Position numbers and translations under genes: made by a program. Below are positions 8,176-17,669 of a stretch of 64,000 bases of DNA, piece after piece. This DNA is from Aquipluma nitroreducens. GTDB taxonomy: Bacteria > Bacteroidota > Bacteroidia > Bacteroidales > Prolixibacteraceae. The DNA lies in NCBI RefSeq assembly GCF_009689585.1, contig NZ_AP018694.1:3828501-3892500 (forward strand), given 5' to 3'. Position 1 is the stretch's first letter, and each line of letters begins with the position of its first letter. The notes below the pieces were generated by a model, which was not told where the DNA came from, did not search any database, and worked only from the letters and a program-made list of their open reading frames with translations.

Positions 8176-10296
8176 ATGAGAAAATTATTTACTCGGCTTT
8201 TTAGTCTTTTGGCACTTTTTTGTGTTCTGGGGCTACAAATGGTTTATGGAGGAGTAATTGATCGAGTCCCGGCTGACGGAAAAACAAACGTCAAGCCTAG
8301 TACAGATCTTACTCTCACCTTTGATTATCCGCTTGCACAAGGGGAGGATTACACAGGAGCTGTTATTCAGCTCTTTAAAAATGGAGATACATCTCCTGCT
8401 GATGCAATTACCCTACCAAGTTCCCGTTTTGTTATTGATGGATCAAAAATAACCATTGATCTTCAGGCTACACTGTCGGATAACACTGGTTATTATGTTG
8501 TTATGCCTGATAAAGTTGTAAAGGAAATGAAACCAGATGGAACAAGTGTTGTTTTCCCAGGTTTTGTTGCTCCTACTGCAACTGCTCCAGCTCTTGACTG
8601 GAATTTTACTACTGGTGATTTCACTGCTCCAAAGTTGGCAACTTTATCTACTTTTACTCCTGCTGATGGCGCAACTAATGTTGGTGGAGCATTCTCATCT
8701 TCGAATGCGTTAAGTATCAAAACCTCATCTTTTACGGTTAAATTTAACGAACCTGTTACTGGTGTGAGTGGTAAGTATATTAAGATTTATACTGCTGCTG
8801 GTAATGTTCATGAAATGATTGATGCAGGAGATGCTTCCAGGATTACTATTACTTCTAGTGGTTCTACAAATGGTACAGTTGAGTTTACAACTACAAATTT
8901 GCGTGAAAATTCAGATTATTATATTTTAATTGATGCAGGTGCTTTTGTAGATACCAATGCAGATTCTGATCTAAATAATAAAAATCCTTTTGCTGGACTT
9001 TCTGATAAAACTAAATGGAATTTCACAACCCGTGATTACACTCCGGCTAAGTTTGCTACTGATTATCCTGCTTTTGGAACTGTTGCAAGTACTTCAGTTG
9101 ATTTGAAAGTTAAATTGGATGAGCCAGCTGATGTATATTTTATTGCCTATTCTAAAGCAACGGTGGATGGTACTAGTTTTACTGCCCCAACTGCTGCTAC
9201 AGTTATAGCGGGAGGTGGTTCTGCAAAAATGGTTGCTGCAACTACTGCAGGAACGGAATATACATATAAATATCAAAACCTTACTGAAGGTGAAGAATAT
9301 GTGTTTTTTTATGTTTCTGTAAATAAGGCGAAATATGGTCCAACACCGACAAATGATCCGTTAACAAGTGCTGTTGGTAAAACAGATTCTAAAACTACAT
9401 TGGATGTACAAGCTCCTACAGTTGCTATTTCAGGTTTGACACCTGCTGATAACGCTACTGGAGTTGCTCAATATTTAGATGGTGTTACTGCAGATGGTCA
9501 TGGTACTGTATCTATTAAATTTACAGAAAATGTAAAAGCTGGTGCAGGTAACATTATCCTGAAGAAATCTTCTGATAATTCTACTGTTGAATCTATTGAT
9601 ATTACTTCTGATAAAGTAGTATTTGGTCCTTCTACTGGTACAGGTACTGCCACTGATTTAGTTACTGTAAAATTTGCAACGAAATTGGCAAGTGCCAGTG
9701 GTTACTACATTAATATTGCTTCAGGAGTTATTTCTGACAAATCAGGTAATAAATTTGATGGTATTACAACTGCAACAGGTTGGAATTTTACAACGAAGGA
9801 TGTTGTGGCTCCAACTGTAACTTTCTCATCTCCTGCACATGAAGGTGTATTAGCATCGAATGAAACTGTTGTGCTTACATTCAGCGAAGATATTTATTCA
9901 GATGAAACCGGAACTGTAATGATGAATAGTACTACAGCTTTAAGTAGTATCGCTGTTGAGAAAGACAATGATCCAGTTACACCTACATCAGTTAGCTATG
10001 GCGCAAAAAAAATTACTATTACTGTTGCATGGACACAGAATTCTACTTATGTTGTAAAACTTCTGAAGAATAAAGCCTATGATTTATCTGGTAATGTTAT
10101 TGCTACTGAACAGAAGAAATCTTACAATACCGACAGTTATGATGATCCTTATGTAGGAACTAATAATACTGCCAATACTGCTGTAGATGGACAATCATAC
10201 ACGAAAAATCCAAGTGATAATCTAGTTGTTAGATTTTCTGAAGATGTTGAATTACTTGGCGGTGGCGCAATTACCAATGATAATATTGGTAGTTAG
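8176..10296 (+). CDS. Giant T9SS-exported SbsA/Big_5-repeat protein, N-terminal part (frameshifted)
   Basis: This first frame encodes 706 residues and ends at a TAG (10294-10296) inside a repeat module. Residues 1-25 form a signal peptide (MRKLFTRLFSLLALFCVLG). About six Ig-like modules of the SbsA/Big_5 kind follow. Each starts with a phrase such as VPADGKTNV or TPADGATNV, has a strand of the LTFDYPL / VKFNEPV / IKFTENV type, and ends with WNFTT. The module at the end is cut in mid-domain and continues in the next reading frame from about 10285. Removing one G at 10288-10289, or one of the two TAGT units at 10290-10297, gives one continuous protein of about 2,650 residues. It is probably a long surface stalk or adhesin. 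Binding partners are unknown. Confidence 0.85.
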   Translation: MRKLFTRLFSLLALFCVLGLQMVYGGVIDRVPADGKTNVKPSTDLTLTFDYPLAQGEDYTGAVIQLFKNGDTSPADAITLPSSRFVIDGSKITIDLQATLSDNTGYYVVMPDKVVKEMKPDGTSVVFPGFVAPTATAPALDWNFTTGDFTAPKLATLSTFTPADGATNVGGAFSSSNALSIKTSSFTVKFNEPVTGVSGKYIKIYTAAGNVHEMIDAGDASRITITSSGSTNGTVEFTTTNLRENSDYYILIDAGAFVDTNADSDLNNKNPFAGLSDKTKWNFTTRDYTPAKFATDYPAFGTVASTSVDLKVKLDEPADVYFIAYSKATVDGTSFTAPTAATVIAGGGSAKMVAATTAGTEYTYKYQNLTEGEEYVFFYVSVNKAKYGPTPTNDPLTSAVGKTDSKTTLDVQAPTVAISGLTPADNATGVAQYLDGVTADGHGTVSIKFTENVKAGAGNIILKKSSDNSTVESIDITSDKVVFGPSTGTGTATDLVTVKFATKLASASGYYINIASGVISDKSGNKFDGITTATGWNFTTKDVVAPTVTFSSPAHEGVLASNETVVLTFSEDIYSDETGTVMMNSTTALSSIAVEKDNDPVTPTSVSYGAKKITITVAWTQNSTYVVKLLKNKAYDLSGNVIATEQKKSYNTDSYDDPYVGTNNTANTAVDGQSYTKNPSDNLVVRFSEDVELLGGGAITNDNIGS

Positions 10297-13200
10297 TTTA
10301 ATTAATCTGAATGAAAATGCAGGTGATCCTGTACAATTTGTAGCAACTTACAGTTCTTCCACAAGGGATGTAACCATTAATCCTGTTGAAGATTTGAAAA
10401 GTGGTAGTGCTTATACTTTAAATATTTCTGATGGATATCAGGATTTAAATTTAATCAATGGCGCTAATCAGGGTTTGCCTGCAACTGTTACTTATAACAT
10501 TGCTGATAAAGTTTCTCCTGTTGCTACTTTTGACTTTGTTAAGACGAATGTTCCTGTAGTTGCAGCTGATGCTAGTTTGGTTGTTAAATTTAGTGAAAGT
10601 TTAGCAGTCGATCCAACTGAAAATCAAGTTATACTTCGCGTAGGCGATGTTAATGGCACAGTTGTTCCACTTGCTGCACCTAGTAAAGTTACTAATGGCG
10701 ATGGAACAGTTAGCTATACTTTTAACCCTTCAGTTAATCTTAAAGAAGGAACAACTTATTATTTAGCTATTGCTACTGGTGTACTTGAGGATGCTGCGCA
10801 TAATAAAGTTACTGGCGTAAGTACTACTTTTGTTACCAAAACTACACCAACTTTGGTAAGTTCTGTCCCTGCAGATAATGCTGAAAATGTTGTTAAAACT
10901 ACTAATAGTATTGCATTAACTTACTCTGAAAATGTGAAACTTAATACAGCAACCACTGGCTCAAATGCTAATGGAAAAGAAGGCTTTACTGTTGATCCTG
11001 ATTCTGATTCGGGTACTGCTAATACCGTAAGTAATGTTGCTGTTAAAGTTTTGAATAGTTCTAGTGTTGTTGTTGCTTATGCTACTGCAAGTGACTTGGT
11101 CTTTTTAGGTTCAACGGTTAGTTTTAACTTAACCTGGGTTACTGGTGGCACGCCATCTCCTTATGTATTTGAAAGTGGTGCATCTTATGATGTTATTGTT
11201 GATGGAAGTTACATCGCCAGTTCAAATAATAACAGAGCTAGCCTTATTGATTTGAATGCACTTGACTTTACCATTGTTGATTATTCAGCTCCTGTGTTAA
11301 CTTCAGTAGATGCTCCTGCAGCTGCTGATCCAAATGATGCTGCTGCACCTTTAAAATTAATTTTCGCTGGAGATAAGGTTAAAAAGGGTAGTGGTTCAAT
11401 TGTTATTCAACGTGTAGATCTTACAAACCAGCCACAGACTGTTATTGATGTAAATTCGACATCTGTTACGATTAACTCTACTGGCCACGAAGTTTCTGTT
11501 AGTCATGCAGCTTTTATACCAGTTACTGCTAACTCGACTCTAACTGGTACCCCGGTTTATAAAGTTACTGTTAGTAATGGTGCAATTACCGACATGGCTG
11601 GTAATAAATTCGCCGGGTTGGTAAATGATGCAAACTATTTGCCTGGTACTATAACTGTTGGTCAAAATGTTTTACCATATGCTGATGCTACAGGTACAGC
11701 TAGTGTAGATGAAAGTTCGCAATCACCTATTACTGCGAATAAAGCATGGTACTTTTCTACCGCGCAAAATGATGTGCCTGCCTTTGTGGCAACTTTGAGT
11801 TCACCAAAACCAGGTACTGATAACGTAGTTATTACTGCAGATCTTGTTATTGCTTTTGATGAAGCTATTGCCAAAAGTAGCAATACCGCAACAGTTACTG
11901 TTTCAGCTGATGGTAATATTGCTCAACAATATGCAATGTCAGAATCAAATGTTTCGTTTAGTGGAAACAATATTAATGTTGCATTACAAAATTTAACAGC
12001 TGATAAACTCTATACTGTTACTTTAGACGCTGGCGCTGTTAAAGATATTTACGGCGATGTTAATGAAGCTATAACCGGAACTACTTTCCAGTTTAACACC
12101 GGCTCAACGAACGCACCTGTCCCTACCGTTGTTGTTGATGGTACTTATAAAGTTAGTACAACACCAAATTGGACAATGGTAAAACGGAATTCTAATATTG
12201 TTATTAATTTCGATGAACCTGTTCGTAATACTGACGGTTCCACAATTGTGAGCTCAGACATTCCTGGTGATATTATTTCCATTGTTGCAAATTCATCTTT
12301 AGCAGACAATGGTATTAACGAGGTTATACCATCTTTTACAGCGAACATTAGCGCCGATAAAAAGACTATTACTGTTGATGCAAGTTCTTTCAATAATAAC
12401 TTAACATCATTTGGCCTTTACGATGTCGTTGTTAATAATGTTGAAGATGCTGATGGAAATGCAATGTCAGCTGCTTATAGTTTTACTTTTGAGGTTGATG
12501 ATTATACCGCACCTGTTGGTCAGTTTGCATCAGCTGCTGGTGTTAATGTAATTGAAAACTATAAGGGAACAGAAATCAAAGTAAACCTTGATTACGATGA
12601 AGACGCAGTTGCTTATTATTTGTTATTACCTGCAACTTCCTCTGCACCTAACAAAGCTACTTTACTAGCAAATGGAACTGCTGTTACTGTTGATTCTGAA
12701 GCTGATCCAGTACAATCTTTGGTTATTGCAACTACTGCTCAGACTAAATATGTGTTGTATGTTGTAGCACAAGATGTTGTAAATTCAACTTCACAAACTG
12801 CCGTTGAAAGTCATAATATCAGAACTGCTGATATTACTGCTCCTACGGTTGCTGAGTTTGTCGATAATGGCAAATTGGATGTAGATCCAGCAGAAGATTT
12901 TGACATTACTCTCAAGTTTGCTGACAAGATTCAATCTGGAACTGGTTCTGCTTATTTGTATGATTCAAATAATGTATTGGTTCAGACTATTGCTGCAAGT
13001 TCTGCTACAATTGATGTTGAAACTGGAAAAGAACTTACGTTAACTGTTTCAGCATCAAGTATTGAACCTAATAAATCGTACTATTTAGTAGTTGATAAGG
13101 GTTTTGTAACTGATGTATGGGCAGCATCTTCTGATTTTGATAATGCTGATGATACACATCCATATCCTGCTGTTGGTTCAGGTTCAAAAGCTAAAACGGT

Positions 13201-16123
13201 TAATCAATTTACTGGATTTAGTAATGTTAGTACTTATACTTTTAACACTGCTGATGACATTGCTCCATTAATTTCAAGTATTAATGTCAGAGAAAATGCT
13301 ACTGTTACTTATACTGGTGGTAATTATGTTCCAGGCTCTCAGGTTAAGGCAGACCCAAATTCAAATATTGTCATTACTTTCAAAGAAGGTATTAAACTTG
13401 GTGCTGCTGCAGGTGCGGGTGATATATTGATCACTAATGGTGGTGATGTTAAAGAATTAGTTTTAGCGAACAGTTCTAAGGTTACTATAGCTGGCAGCGT
13501 TTTAACCATTAATCCTGGGTTAGACTTTGTTGAAAATATGGGTGTATATAACATTGCTGTTAAAGCTGGTGTTATTGAAGATCTTTCAGGTAATCCAAAT
13601 TATGGGTTTAATTGGAATATTGCTATCAAAGACATTAAAGCTCCTACAGTTGATTTTACTGTTTTAGATGCTGATAATGCTCCTATAGCTATAGATGAGG
13701 CTCCTGTTAAATTGAATTCTCCTATTTACGTAGACTTTTCTGAGGCAGTACGTTTGTTGGATAATTCAGCATTTATAAAGGATGACCTTGATTCTTTAGT
13801 AACTTTGGTTGATGGTGCACAAAAGGCTGTTAAATTTACTACTGAAACCGCAGGTGCTGATAATTTTAGGATTATACCTACCGGTGGTTTGAAATCTAAT
13901 ACTGATTATACCTTAAGTTTTGGACAGGTATTCGAAGACGTATCTGATAATGCTGTTCCTGCTCAAAGTATTAGTTTTACAACTAAAATTAGTGATTCTC
14001 CAACTGTAATGTTCGATCCTGCAAACGCATCAGTTAATGTTGCTAAGGATAAAACTGTAACGATTACTTTCAGTAGAGGTATTGTACAACAAGACCCTAC
14101 AGGCGCTTCAGTAGGTTATTTTAGTCCTTTGGAAAATAGTGAGTTAAAAGACTATTTTAAACTTTATGACAATGATAGTAATGAACCTATTGCTGTTAAT
14201 GCAACCATTTCTGCAAACAAAAGAGTTGTTACTCTTGACCCAATTGTAGACTTGCCATCATCGTCGACTGTTCGGTTGAATTTCGATTTTGGACATACTT
14301 ACCAGCCTGATTTATTGGCATTAAAATCTGCTTCTATTATTGATCCTTCTGTTCCTGCAGCTTTGGTTGACAGTTTGAATAATCAGGTTATGGCTGATCC
14401 GATGGATGTTGAGACTCAGGATGAGGGAATCTCTGGCTATATCTTATTTGATGTTGTTGATTATACTGCTCCAATATTAGCCGGAACGAAATACGCTCCA
14501 AATAAAGCAGATTATTTAAACTCTTCTGATAAATTGTCAATTGAGTTTAACGAAAAAGTAAAGGCTGGTACAGGTGATATCAAAATCTATCGTAAAGACG
14601 GTACATTGGTTGAAACCATTGCTGCATCTACATTAACGACTAAATCGGATAATTCTAAAATTATTTTGATTAATCCTTCAGCTGCTGCGCGTGAGAATAA
14701 CATGGAATACTATGTGTTGATTCCATCTGGAGCTATTGTGGATTTGTCACCATTGGCCAATCCTTTTGCCGGTACTGTTGACTATACTTCATGGACATAT
14801 TCAACTGCTGATGACCAAATTCCGGTGGTAACTAGTTTATCACCTGCTATTGGTGCCACTGACGTATATGTTTACGATAATTTAGTAATTACTTTTGACA
14901 AAAAAGTAAAAATTGGTTCTGGAAATATTGCTCTTTACAAAAAGGGTGGTGATGCATTTGATTTATTACGTGTTTCATCTACTGAATATCGTATTAAGTT
15001 AGATCCAAGTGGATTATTTGTAACCATTGATTTTACAAATACTCTTGCTCCTGAAACTGAATACTACGTTGAAGTTGAACCTGGTACTTTTGTAAATGCT
15101 AAAAATACCAACGCTAAATTTGCTGGTATCATGACTAACACTGGTTGGACATTCTCAACTGAGGTTACTGAGGCTCCTAAAGTAATTGCAAATGGGTTGG
15201 TACCTGCTGACGATGCTACTGCAATTCCTGTAAGTAATCTTGTTTTAGATATGACTTTTGATCGTCAAGTAATGAAGGGATCAGGCGTTGTTAAACTGAT
15301 TGAAACAGCTACAGGTACATTGGCTGAAACAGTTAATATTTCTGATGCTGTTGTAAGTGGTACAAAGGCTACTATTACTTTCTTAAATCCATTGAAGTCA
15401 AATACTGCTTATCATGTTATTGTTGAGGCTGGTACTGTAACAAATACATTACCTAGCAAGGTTGCTTATGCTGGTATTACTTCTCCTTCTATCTGGAACT
15501 TTACAACTGTAACTGATGTAACGGCTCCTGTTCTGTTAACTTGGACTCCAAATGCAACAACACTTACTGATAATCATCCAACTTTAGTGATGACATTTGA
15601 TGAAGATGTTGTATTGGGTGTGGGTAGTGTTAAAATTGTTAAGAAATCTGATGATGCTACAGTTATTACTATTCCAGTTACAGCTTCAATGGTTAATGGG
15701 AAAACGGTTACTGTAACTTATGTAGCTACAGCTACTGATTTCCTTGCACAATCTACTGATTATTATGTATTAGTTGATGCTGGTGTTGTAAAAGATGCTG
15801 CTGGCAACAATGTTGTTGCTGTAAGTGATAAAACCAAATGGACTTTCAAAACAGGTACAGATTGGGCAACTCCAGTTGTTGATCCAAAAGATAATTCTCT
15901 CGAGTTTAAGGTTTATCCAAACCCATTTGTTGATTATGTGACTGTATCTAATGCTTCTGAACTTTCTAAGGTTGTTGTTTCTAACATCGCTGGTCAGATT
16001 GTGAAAGAAGTGGTTAATCCAGAAAGCACAATTCAATTAAACGAACTCCGCAGTGGTGTTTACTTCATCTCTCTTTACCAAGATGGTGCAGTACTCAAAA
16101 CTGTTAAGCTTCTTAAAAGGTAA
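10226..16123 (+). CDS. Giant T9SS-exported SbsA/Big_5-repeat protein, C-terminal part
   Basis: The open frame starts at 10226, but meaningful homology to the repeat begins only at about 10285 (VSLINLNENAGDPVQF). The first 20 codons overlap the upstream frame and are not a natural N-terminus. Roughly 14 more Big_5-like modules of about 110-150 residues follow, most beginning with APxV or VPxV and carrying LxIxFxExV and SxYYVxVxxGxxxD-type phrases. The last 80 residues are a T9SS type A sorting domain (FKVYPNPFVDYVTV, then NELRSGVYFISL, ending KTVKLLKR). The protein should be exported by Sec, moved across the outer membrane by the T9SS and anchored or released after cleavage of this domain. A signal-less ORF like this cannot be exported alone, so the gene works only if the frame is continuous. 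Confidence 0.85.
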   Translation: MLDFLKMLNYLAVAQLPMIILVVSLINLNENAGDPVQFVATYSSSTRDVTINPVEDLKSGSAYTLNISDGYQDLNLINGANQGLPATVTYNIADKVSPVATFDFVKTNVPVVAADASLVVKFSESLAVDPTENQVILRVGDVNGTVVPLAAPSKVTNGDGTVSYTFNPSVNLKEGTTYYLAIATGVLEDAAHNKVTGVSTTFVTKTTPTLVSSVPADNAENVVKTTNSIALTYSENVKLNTATTGSNANGKEGFTVDPDSDSGTANTVSNVAVKVLNSSSVVVAYATASDLVFLGSTVSFNLTWVTGGTPSPYVFESGASYDVIVDGSYIASSNNNRASLIDLNALDFTIVDYSAPVLTSVDAPAAADPNDAAAPLKLIFAGDKVKKGSGSIVIQRVDLTNQPQTVIDVNSTSVTINSTGHEVSVSHAAFIPVTANSTLTGTPVYKVTVSNGAITDMAGNKFAGLVNDANYLPGTITVGQNVLPYADATGTASVDESSQSPITANKAWYFSTAQNDVPAFVATLSSPKPGTDNVVITADLVIAFDEAIAKSSNTATVTVSADGNIAQQYAMSESNVSFSGNNINVALQNLTADKLYTVTLDAGAVKDIYGDVNEAITGTTFQFNTGSTNAPVPTVVVDGTYKVSTTPNWTMVKRNSNIVINFDEPVRNTDGSTIVSSDIPGDIISIVANSSLADNGINEVIPSFTANISADKKTITVDASSFNNNLTSFGLYDVVVNNVEDADGNAMSAAYSFTFEVDDYTAPVGQFASAAGVNVIENYKGTEIKVNLDYDEDAVAYYLLLPATSSAPNKATLLANGTAVTVDSEADPVQSLVIATTAQTKYVLYVVAQDVVNSTSQTAVESHNIRTADITAPTVAEFVDNGKLDVDPAEDFDITLKFADKIQSGTGSAYLYDSNNVLVQTIAASSATIDVETGKELTLTVSASSIEPNKSYYLVVDKGFVTDVWAASSDFDNADDTHPYPAVGSGSKAKTVNQFTGFSNVSTYTFNTADDIAPLISSINVRENATVTYTGGNYVPGSQVKADPNSNIVITFKEGIKLGAAAGAGDILITNGGDVKELVLANSSKVTIAGSVLTINPGLDFVENMGVYNIAVKAGVIEDLSGNPNYGFNWNIAIKDIKAPTVDFTVLDADNAPIAIDEAPVKLNSPIYVDFSEAVRLLDNSAFIKDDLDSLVTLVDGAQKAVKFTTETAGADNFRIIPTGGLKSNTDYTLSFGQVFEDVSDNAVPAQSISFTTKISDSPTVMFDPANASVNVAKDKTVTITFSRGIVQQDPTGASVGYFSPLENSELKDYFKLYDNDSNEPIAVNATISANKRVVTLDPIVDLPSSSTVRLNFDFGHTYQPDLLALKSASIIDPSVPAALVDSLNNQVMADPMDVETQDEGISGYILFDVVDYTAPILAGTKYAPNKADYLNSSDKLSIEFNEKVKAGTGDIKIYRKDGTLVETIAASTLTTKSDNSKIILINPSAAARENNMEYYVLIPSGAIVDLSPLANPFAGTVDYTSWTYSTADDQIPVVTSLSPAIGATDVYVYDNLVITFDKKVKIGSGNIALYKKGGDAFDLLRVSSTEYRIKLDPSGLFVTIDFTNTLAPETEYYVEVEPGTFVNAKNTNAKFAGIMTNTGWTFSTEVTEAPKVIANGLVPADDATAIPVSNLVLDMTFDRQVMKGSGVVKLIETATGTLAETVNISDAVVSGTKATITFLNPLKSNTAYHVIVEAGTVTNTLPSKVAYAGITSPSIWNFTTVTDVTAPVLLTWTPNATTLTDNHPTLVMTFDEDVVLGVGSVKIVKKSDDATVITIPVTASMVNGKTVTVTYVATATDFLAQSTDYYVLVDAGVVKDAAGNNVVAVSDKTKWTFKTGTDWATPVVDPKDNSLEFKVYPNPFVDYVTVSNASELSKVVVSNIAGQIVKEVVNPESTIQLNELRSGVYFISLYQDGAVLKTVKLLKR

Positions 16124-16141
16124 TGCCGAATTGATTGATTT

Positions 16142-16172
16142 AAAAAGGGAAGCTTGCGGGCTTCCCTTTTTT
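16142..16172 (+). terminator. Terminator of the giant protein gene
   Basis: AAGGGAAGC pairs with GGCTTCCCTT around a short loop and is followed by a run of six T, 20 bases after the stop codon. It is a standard intrinsic terminator. Confidence 0.85.
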
Positions 16173-16192
16173 ATTTATATAAACTTCTAGAT

Positions 16193-16936
16193 ATGGAATT
16201 GTTAAAATCGCATCGTACGATACGAAAGTACAAAGCAACTGCTGTTGATAAAGATATTCTTACTGATATTTTGGAATCTGGAATTCGCTCGTCGAATACC
16301 GGGAATATGCAGCTTTACAGTATTATTGTTACAAGAAGCATTGACAAGAAAGCCGATCTCGCCCCATTTCACTTTAATCAACCGATGGTGAAGGAAGCCC
16401 CTTTGATTCTGACTATTTGTTTCGATGTTAACCGATTTAAATCATGGTGTCTGCTGAATAATGCCAATGTTGATTTTACCGGCTTATTGTGGCTGTTAAA
16501 TGGCACTATTGATTCTTCGATTTTGGCACAGAATATTTGCGTTGCTGCCGAAAGCTACGGATTAGGTATTTGTTATTTGGGGACCACGCTATACAATGCT
16601 CCTGAAATTGGTAAAGTTCTCTGTTTACCAGAAGGAGTAATTCCAATTACAACTTTAGCGATTGGCTATCCTGAGCTTGTTCCTGAATTAACTGACCGTT
16701 TATCTTTGGATTCTGTTGTACACTATGAAGAATATCAGAATTATTCCGTGAAAGCTATCCGGGAAATGTATGAGTTTAAAGAGAAGTTGGAATCTTCGCA
16801 AAAATTTGTTGCAGAGAATGGAAAAGAAAACCTGGCTCAGGTTTATACTGATGTTCGATATAAAAGTGCTGATAGTCAGCTTTTCTCGAAAAAGTTGCTG
16901 GACATGCTGACCGAGCAAGGATTTGTTTTTGAATAG
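16193..16936 (+). CDS. Nitroreductase-family flavoprotein
   Basis: A 247-residue FMN-dependent oxidoreductase of the nitroreductase family, which reduces nitro compounds, quinones or flavins with NAD(P)H. The physiological substrate cannot be told. The FMN-binding N-terminus HRTIRKY, followed by SSNTGNMQLYS, is typical. YGLGICYLGTTLYN and ITTLAIGYPE match the second flavin-contacting region. The ATG at 16193 is chosen because the in-frame ATG at 16154 falls inside the preceding terminator. It converges on the LytTR regulator gene, with only 12 bases between the stops. Confidence 0.85.
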   Translation: MELLKSHRTIRKYKATAVDKDILTDILESGIRSSNTGNMQLYSIIVTRSIDKKADLAPFHFNQPMVKEAPLILTICFDVNRFKSWCLLNNANVDFTGLLWLLNGTIDSSILAQNICVAAESYGLGICYLGTTLYNAPEIGKVLCLPEGVIPITTLAIGYPELVPELTDRLSLDSVVHYEEYQNYSVKAIREMYEFKEKLESSQKFVAENGKENLAQVYTDVRYKSADSQLFSKKLLDMLTEQGFVFE

Positions 16937-16939
16937 CTT

Positions 16940-16955
16940 TTGAGATCTTTAGATT
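16940..16955. repeat. 16-bp direct repeat, copy 1 (end of the LytTR regulator)
   Basis: TTGAGATCTTTAGATT occurs here and again, identical and in the same orientation, at 18715-18730. This copy contains the stop codon of the response regulator gene. Confidence 0.8.
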
Positions 16956-17653
16956 GAGATGTTGCTAATTCTGGTGAAGAAATCTGTTCTGTAATTGCTG
17001 CCTATTGTCAGTTTTATACCGGGTAACTCAACCATATTTCCTTCAATTGCAATTATCTTCGTACGGTTCACTATGTGCGATTTATGTATTCTGTAGAAAT
17101 CACTTGGTGGAAGGAGTTCCTCCATTTTCTTCATTGAGAGATTTGTCACTAAATGTGATTTTTCAGTGTAGATTTTGATATAGTCACCCAAGCCTTCAAT
17201 GTATATAATTTCGCTAAATTTAACCTGATACGTTTTTTTGTTCGATTTTATGAATACAGATTCTGCTTTTTCCTCAGATGTAGTTTTTCTTGTCAATTGA
17301 AATTGATACTCTGCTTTTTGAAATGCTTTTAGAAAACGAGCGAACGAGAAAGGCTTTACCAGATAATCCAATACATTTAATTCATAGCCTTCCATGGCAT
17401 ATTCACTGTTCGCAGTGGTAAAAACGACTAATGGAGGGTTCTTTAGCATTTTTAAAAATTCAATGCCTGACAGTTTGGGCATGTTTATGTCCAGAAAAAT
17501 CAAATCAACAGTCTGTTTTTCGATGATTTCAACTGCTTCTACGGCATTGTTGCAAAACCCTATGACTTCAATTGATTTGATATCTTCAGTATATTTCCGA
17601 AGAACATTTAAGGCTAACGGCTCGTCGTCAATAATTAGTGTTTTTAAGATCAT
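16949..17653 (-). CDS. LytTR-family response regulator
   Basis: A cytoplasmic transcription regulator of about 234 residues. An N-terminal receiver domain (IIDDEPLAL acidic pocket, phospho-acceptor Asp in LIFLDINMPKLSG at about residue 55, VVFTTANSEYAMEGY, LDYLVKPF) is followed by a C-terminal LytTR DNA-binding domain (IIYIEGLGDYIKIYT, then FYRIHKSHIVN). The ATG at 17653 (MILKTLIIDDEP) is preferred to the one at 17692, which lies inside the end of the kinase gene. The kinase is directly upstream, with 16 bases between kinase stop and this ATG, so the two form a two-component pair. No targets can be read from the sequence. Confidence 0.92.
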   Translation of the reverse strand: MILKTLIIDDEPLALNVLRKYTEDIKSIEVIGFCNNAVEAVEIIEKQTVDLIFLDINMPKLSGIEFLKMLKNPPLVVFTTANSEYAMEGYELNVLDYLVKPFSFARFLKAFQKAEYQFQLTRKTTSEEKAESVFIKSNKKTYQVKFSEIIYIEGLGDYIKIYTEKSHLVTNLSMKKMEELLPPSDFYRIHKSHIVNRTKIIAIEGNMVELPGIKLTIGSNYRTDFFTRISNISI

Positions 17654-17669
17654 ATAATACTCTTTCTGA

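Noticed and set aside
8176..16123. Two independent genes instead of one giant gene
   Set aside because: The second frame has no signal peptide and starts in mid-module, while the first ends in mid-module, and the join completes one module. The total length becomes an exact multiple of three after removing one base.
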